Shown here: positions 6,501 through 7,049 of the stretch, piece by piece | How positions within the stretch are numbered: position 1 is the stretch's first letter | How the letters are laid out: the number at the start of each line of letters is the position of its first letter | Assembly (NCBI GenBank): GCA_031258915.1 | Contig: JAIRMD010000108.1 | Location: forward strand, 1 to 7,049 | Length of the DNA: 7,049 nucleotides | Direction: 5' to 3' | Source: Prevotellaceae bacterium | GTDB taxonomy: Bacteria; Bacteroidota; Bacteroidia; Bacteroidales; UBA932 | Program-made: the position numbers and the translations under genes | The notes under the pieces: model-generated | What the model saw: the letters and a program-made list of their open reading frames with translations, nothing else | Databases searched by the model: none | Told to the model about the DNA's origin: nothing

Positions 6501-7049
6501 CCACCCACAGCCGACCCTCGCCGTCGGCGGTGATGGCGCTCACAGAGTTGTGGCTCAAGCGCGAGGGCGGTTCGGTGGTGTAGTGCGTGAAGCGGTTGCT
6601 GCCGGCAGCCTTCCGGTTGAGGCCCCCTTCGACCGTCCCAACCCACAAATTCCCGTGAGCATCCTCGTAAATGGCATTAACGGGATTTTTAGACAGGCTG
6701 CCCGAGTTGTTTTCGCTGTGAACGTAGCGGCAAACCGACAGCTTTTGAGGAATCAGCTTATTAACGCCGCCCGTTTCCGTACCAAGCCAAATAACGTCGC
6801 CATCAACCAGCATACAGTTCACAAAGTTAGAGCTGAGGCTGCCGTCTATGGATGCGTTATCCTGCGTGATGCGCTCAAAGTCGTCGCCTGCGGCGCTGTG
6901 CAGGTTAACCCCCATAAGCGTGCTGACAAGCAGCAGGCTGTCCGCCGTGAGCGCCAAGCCGGTAACGTGATTCTGCGAAAGCGTACGCGGATTTTCCCGT
7001 GCGTAGCTATACCGCTTCTTCACCGCCTTGTGGCTTTTGCTGTACCGAA
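3535..7049 (-). CDS. Hybrid two-component system regulator (propeller sensor, histidine kinase, receiver, AraC), 5' partial
   Basis: This membrane-spanning sensor fuses a histidine kinase, a response regulator and a transcription factor in one chain. Numbered from the GTG at 7023, domains run as follows. Reg_prop beta-propeller repeats lie at about 1-425, with nine blade motifs such as GNLWVGT and GALWIGS. A Y_Y_Y domain spans about 465-545 and one membrane helix about 555-575. A coiled coil occupies about 576-645. The H-box THEFRTP carries phospho-acceptor His655. The N-box is NLLFNAIKF (767-775), with G1 DTGAGI (805-810) and G2 GTGIGL (838-843). An Ala/Gly/Pro-rich linker (876-907) leads to a receiver with acidic E915/D916, phospho-acceptor Asp958, Thr988 and Lys1010. 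The AraC helix-turn-helix is at about 1055-1160 (IAYEVGFNDPKYFTRCF). All catalytic residues are present. The frame stays open upstream of the GTG (RYSKSHKA precedes it and continues a propeller blade), so the signal peptide and first blades lie outside. Ligands in this family are typically glycans. No cognate target is visible here. Confidence 0.95.
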   Translation of the reverse strand, partial: RYSKSHKAVKKRYSYARENPRTLSQNHVTGLALTADSLLLVSTLMGVNLHSAAGDDFERITQDNASIDGSLSSNFVNCMLVDGDVIWLGTETGGVNKLIPQKLSVCRYVHSENNSGSLSKNPVNAIYEDAHGNLWVGTVEGGLNRKAAGSNRFTHYTTEPPSRLSHNSVSAITADGEGRLWVGTWGGGVSLLDLHRPERAALKYITPQTHSGFSASFIGSLYYDSINSGMWIGSNLGVFFYESATGRLISPFANRAAEGIYGAIGAVADRQARLWMGCMDGVYVVDLRSRSGDTFQYRYLKYKLDDPSSMLIEKICCFCLASDGALWIGSNGYGVYRLAPNEKGFDSFTSYTTQDGLINNNIRGMLEDDKGCLWISANNGLSCFDPSTGRFDNYTREDGLPGNQFYWNAYCRSRSGQLYFGGLDGLVAVNPSYSIPRNAPGKVALTKLSVAYKEILPGNGYVDADIALARTLRLHERDKSFSLEFSALDYAPQATAAYCYRLKGFDEQWVETPATRRFAGYTNLPPGKYTFQVKYIPTKAAAESAPVTELEVIVSPFFYKTGRFIFAMLALMSCGAIYFYRRHIYTLKKQKEVLHRTVEERTHELKQQTLILENQTKALEDQNSTLMQQNEKITRQKNQLVSMSKKVQELTEDKLSFFTNITHEFRTPITLIIGPIEKALKLSSNPQVIKQLNFVERNSKYLLSLVNQLLDFHKVESGNMELVKTMNSFTGLMDSLLIPFEAFAAERNVRIRKFYRMASAEISFDRDAMQKVMTNLLFNAIKFTPGGGTVSLYVATLTERQTRKELLYVGVKDTGAGIAEEDIEKVFERFYQSKNHAEHSGYGQSGTGIGLYLSKQITELHGGSIRAKNNRQSGCTFRITLPVLREGSAGGEFPRVGAGVPAADAAGAPPHFLPGKLAILTVEDNKDMRSYICSILCDHYNVLEAANGAEALAVLSVSSVDFIVCDLMMPVMDGMELLRKVKENFLISHIPFLMLTAKTGQQARIDSYRTGADGYLLKPFSEELLLARVTGILGNRRRLQQQFAGNMKVETLQMEEESGDKKFVNKALEVIRGNYKNSYYEAADFVAAMGVSKSLLNKKMQHLVGQSINQFIRSYRLNVAHDLIIKNRATRSMNISEIAYEVGFNDPKYFTRCFTKRFNISPSSLLGVSE

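Noticed and set aside
6140..6646. Open frame of 168 codons on the - strand in a different frame of the regulator
   Set aside because: It overlaps the propeller repeats in another frame. The propeller frame has regular blade motifs and this one has none.

Overview
The window looks like chromosomal DNA from a Bacteroidetes bacterium, most likely a GC-rich member of the Bacteroidales. The evidence is a one-protein hybrid two-component regulator (periplasmic propeller sensor, histidine kinase, receiver and AraC output fused), an AAA/DUF4143 ATPase of a type abundant in this phylum, a TAnnTTTG promoter element, no Shine-Dalgarno site before the one start codon visible, and AT-rich repeat-laden intergenic DNA. 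No genus can be assigned from sequence alone.

Layout. Positions 1-1584 (+) hold the C-terminal part of an inner-membrane GT-C/GT39-like glycosyltransferase that ends in tetratricopeptide repeats. Its reading frame is open at the left edge, so the gene begins outside. Positions 1585-2182 contain no gene but a dense mosaic of repeats: a 17-bp tandem array starting three bases after the stop codon, two small hairpins sharing a CCCGTAGGG core, a perfect 45-bp direct duplication, an AT-only near-palindrome between its copies, and eight CCTCA motifs, several spaced 11 or 22 bp apart. Positions 2183-3415 (-) hold a complete, clearly AT-richer AAA/DUF4143 ATPase with a plausible promoter of its own at about 3448-3480. 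Positions 3535-7049 (-) hold most of a giant hybrid two-component system regulator. Its N-terminus lies beyond the right edge.

How they relate. The regulator presumably senses an extracellular or periplasmic ligand, in this family usually a glycan or its oligosaccharides, and controls target genes through its C-terminal AraC domain. No SusC/SusD pair or glycoside hydrolase is visible, so its target locus would lie to the right or elsewhere. The ATPase runs in the same direction 119 bp downstream but looks like an independently expressed accessory gene. The glycosyltransferase converges on the ATPase, and the repeat-rich spacer separates their 3' ends. I see no RNA gene, CRISPR array, transposase or recognisable defence operon. 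The least explained part of the window is the 1585-2182 spacer.
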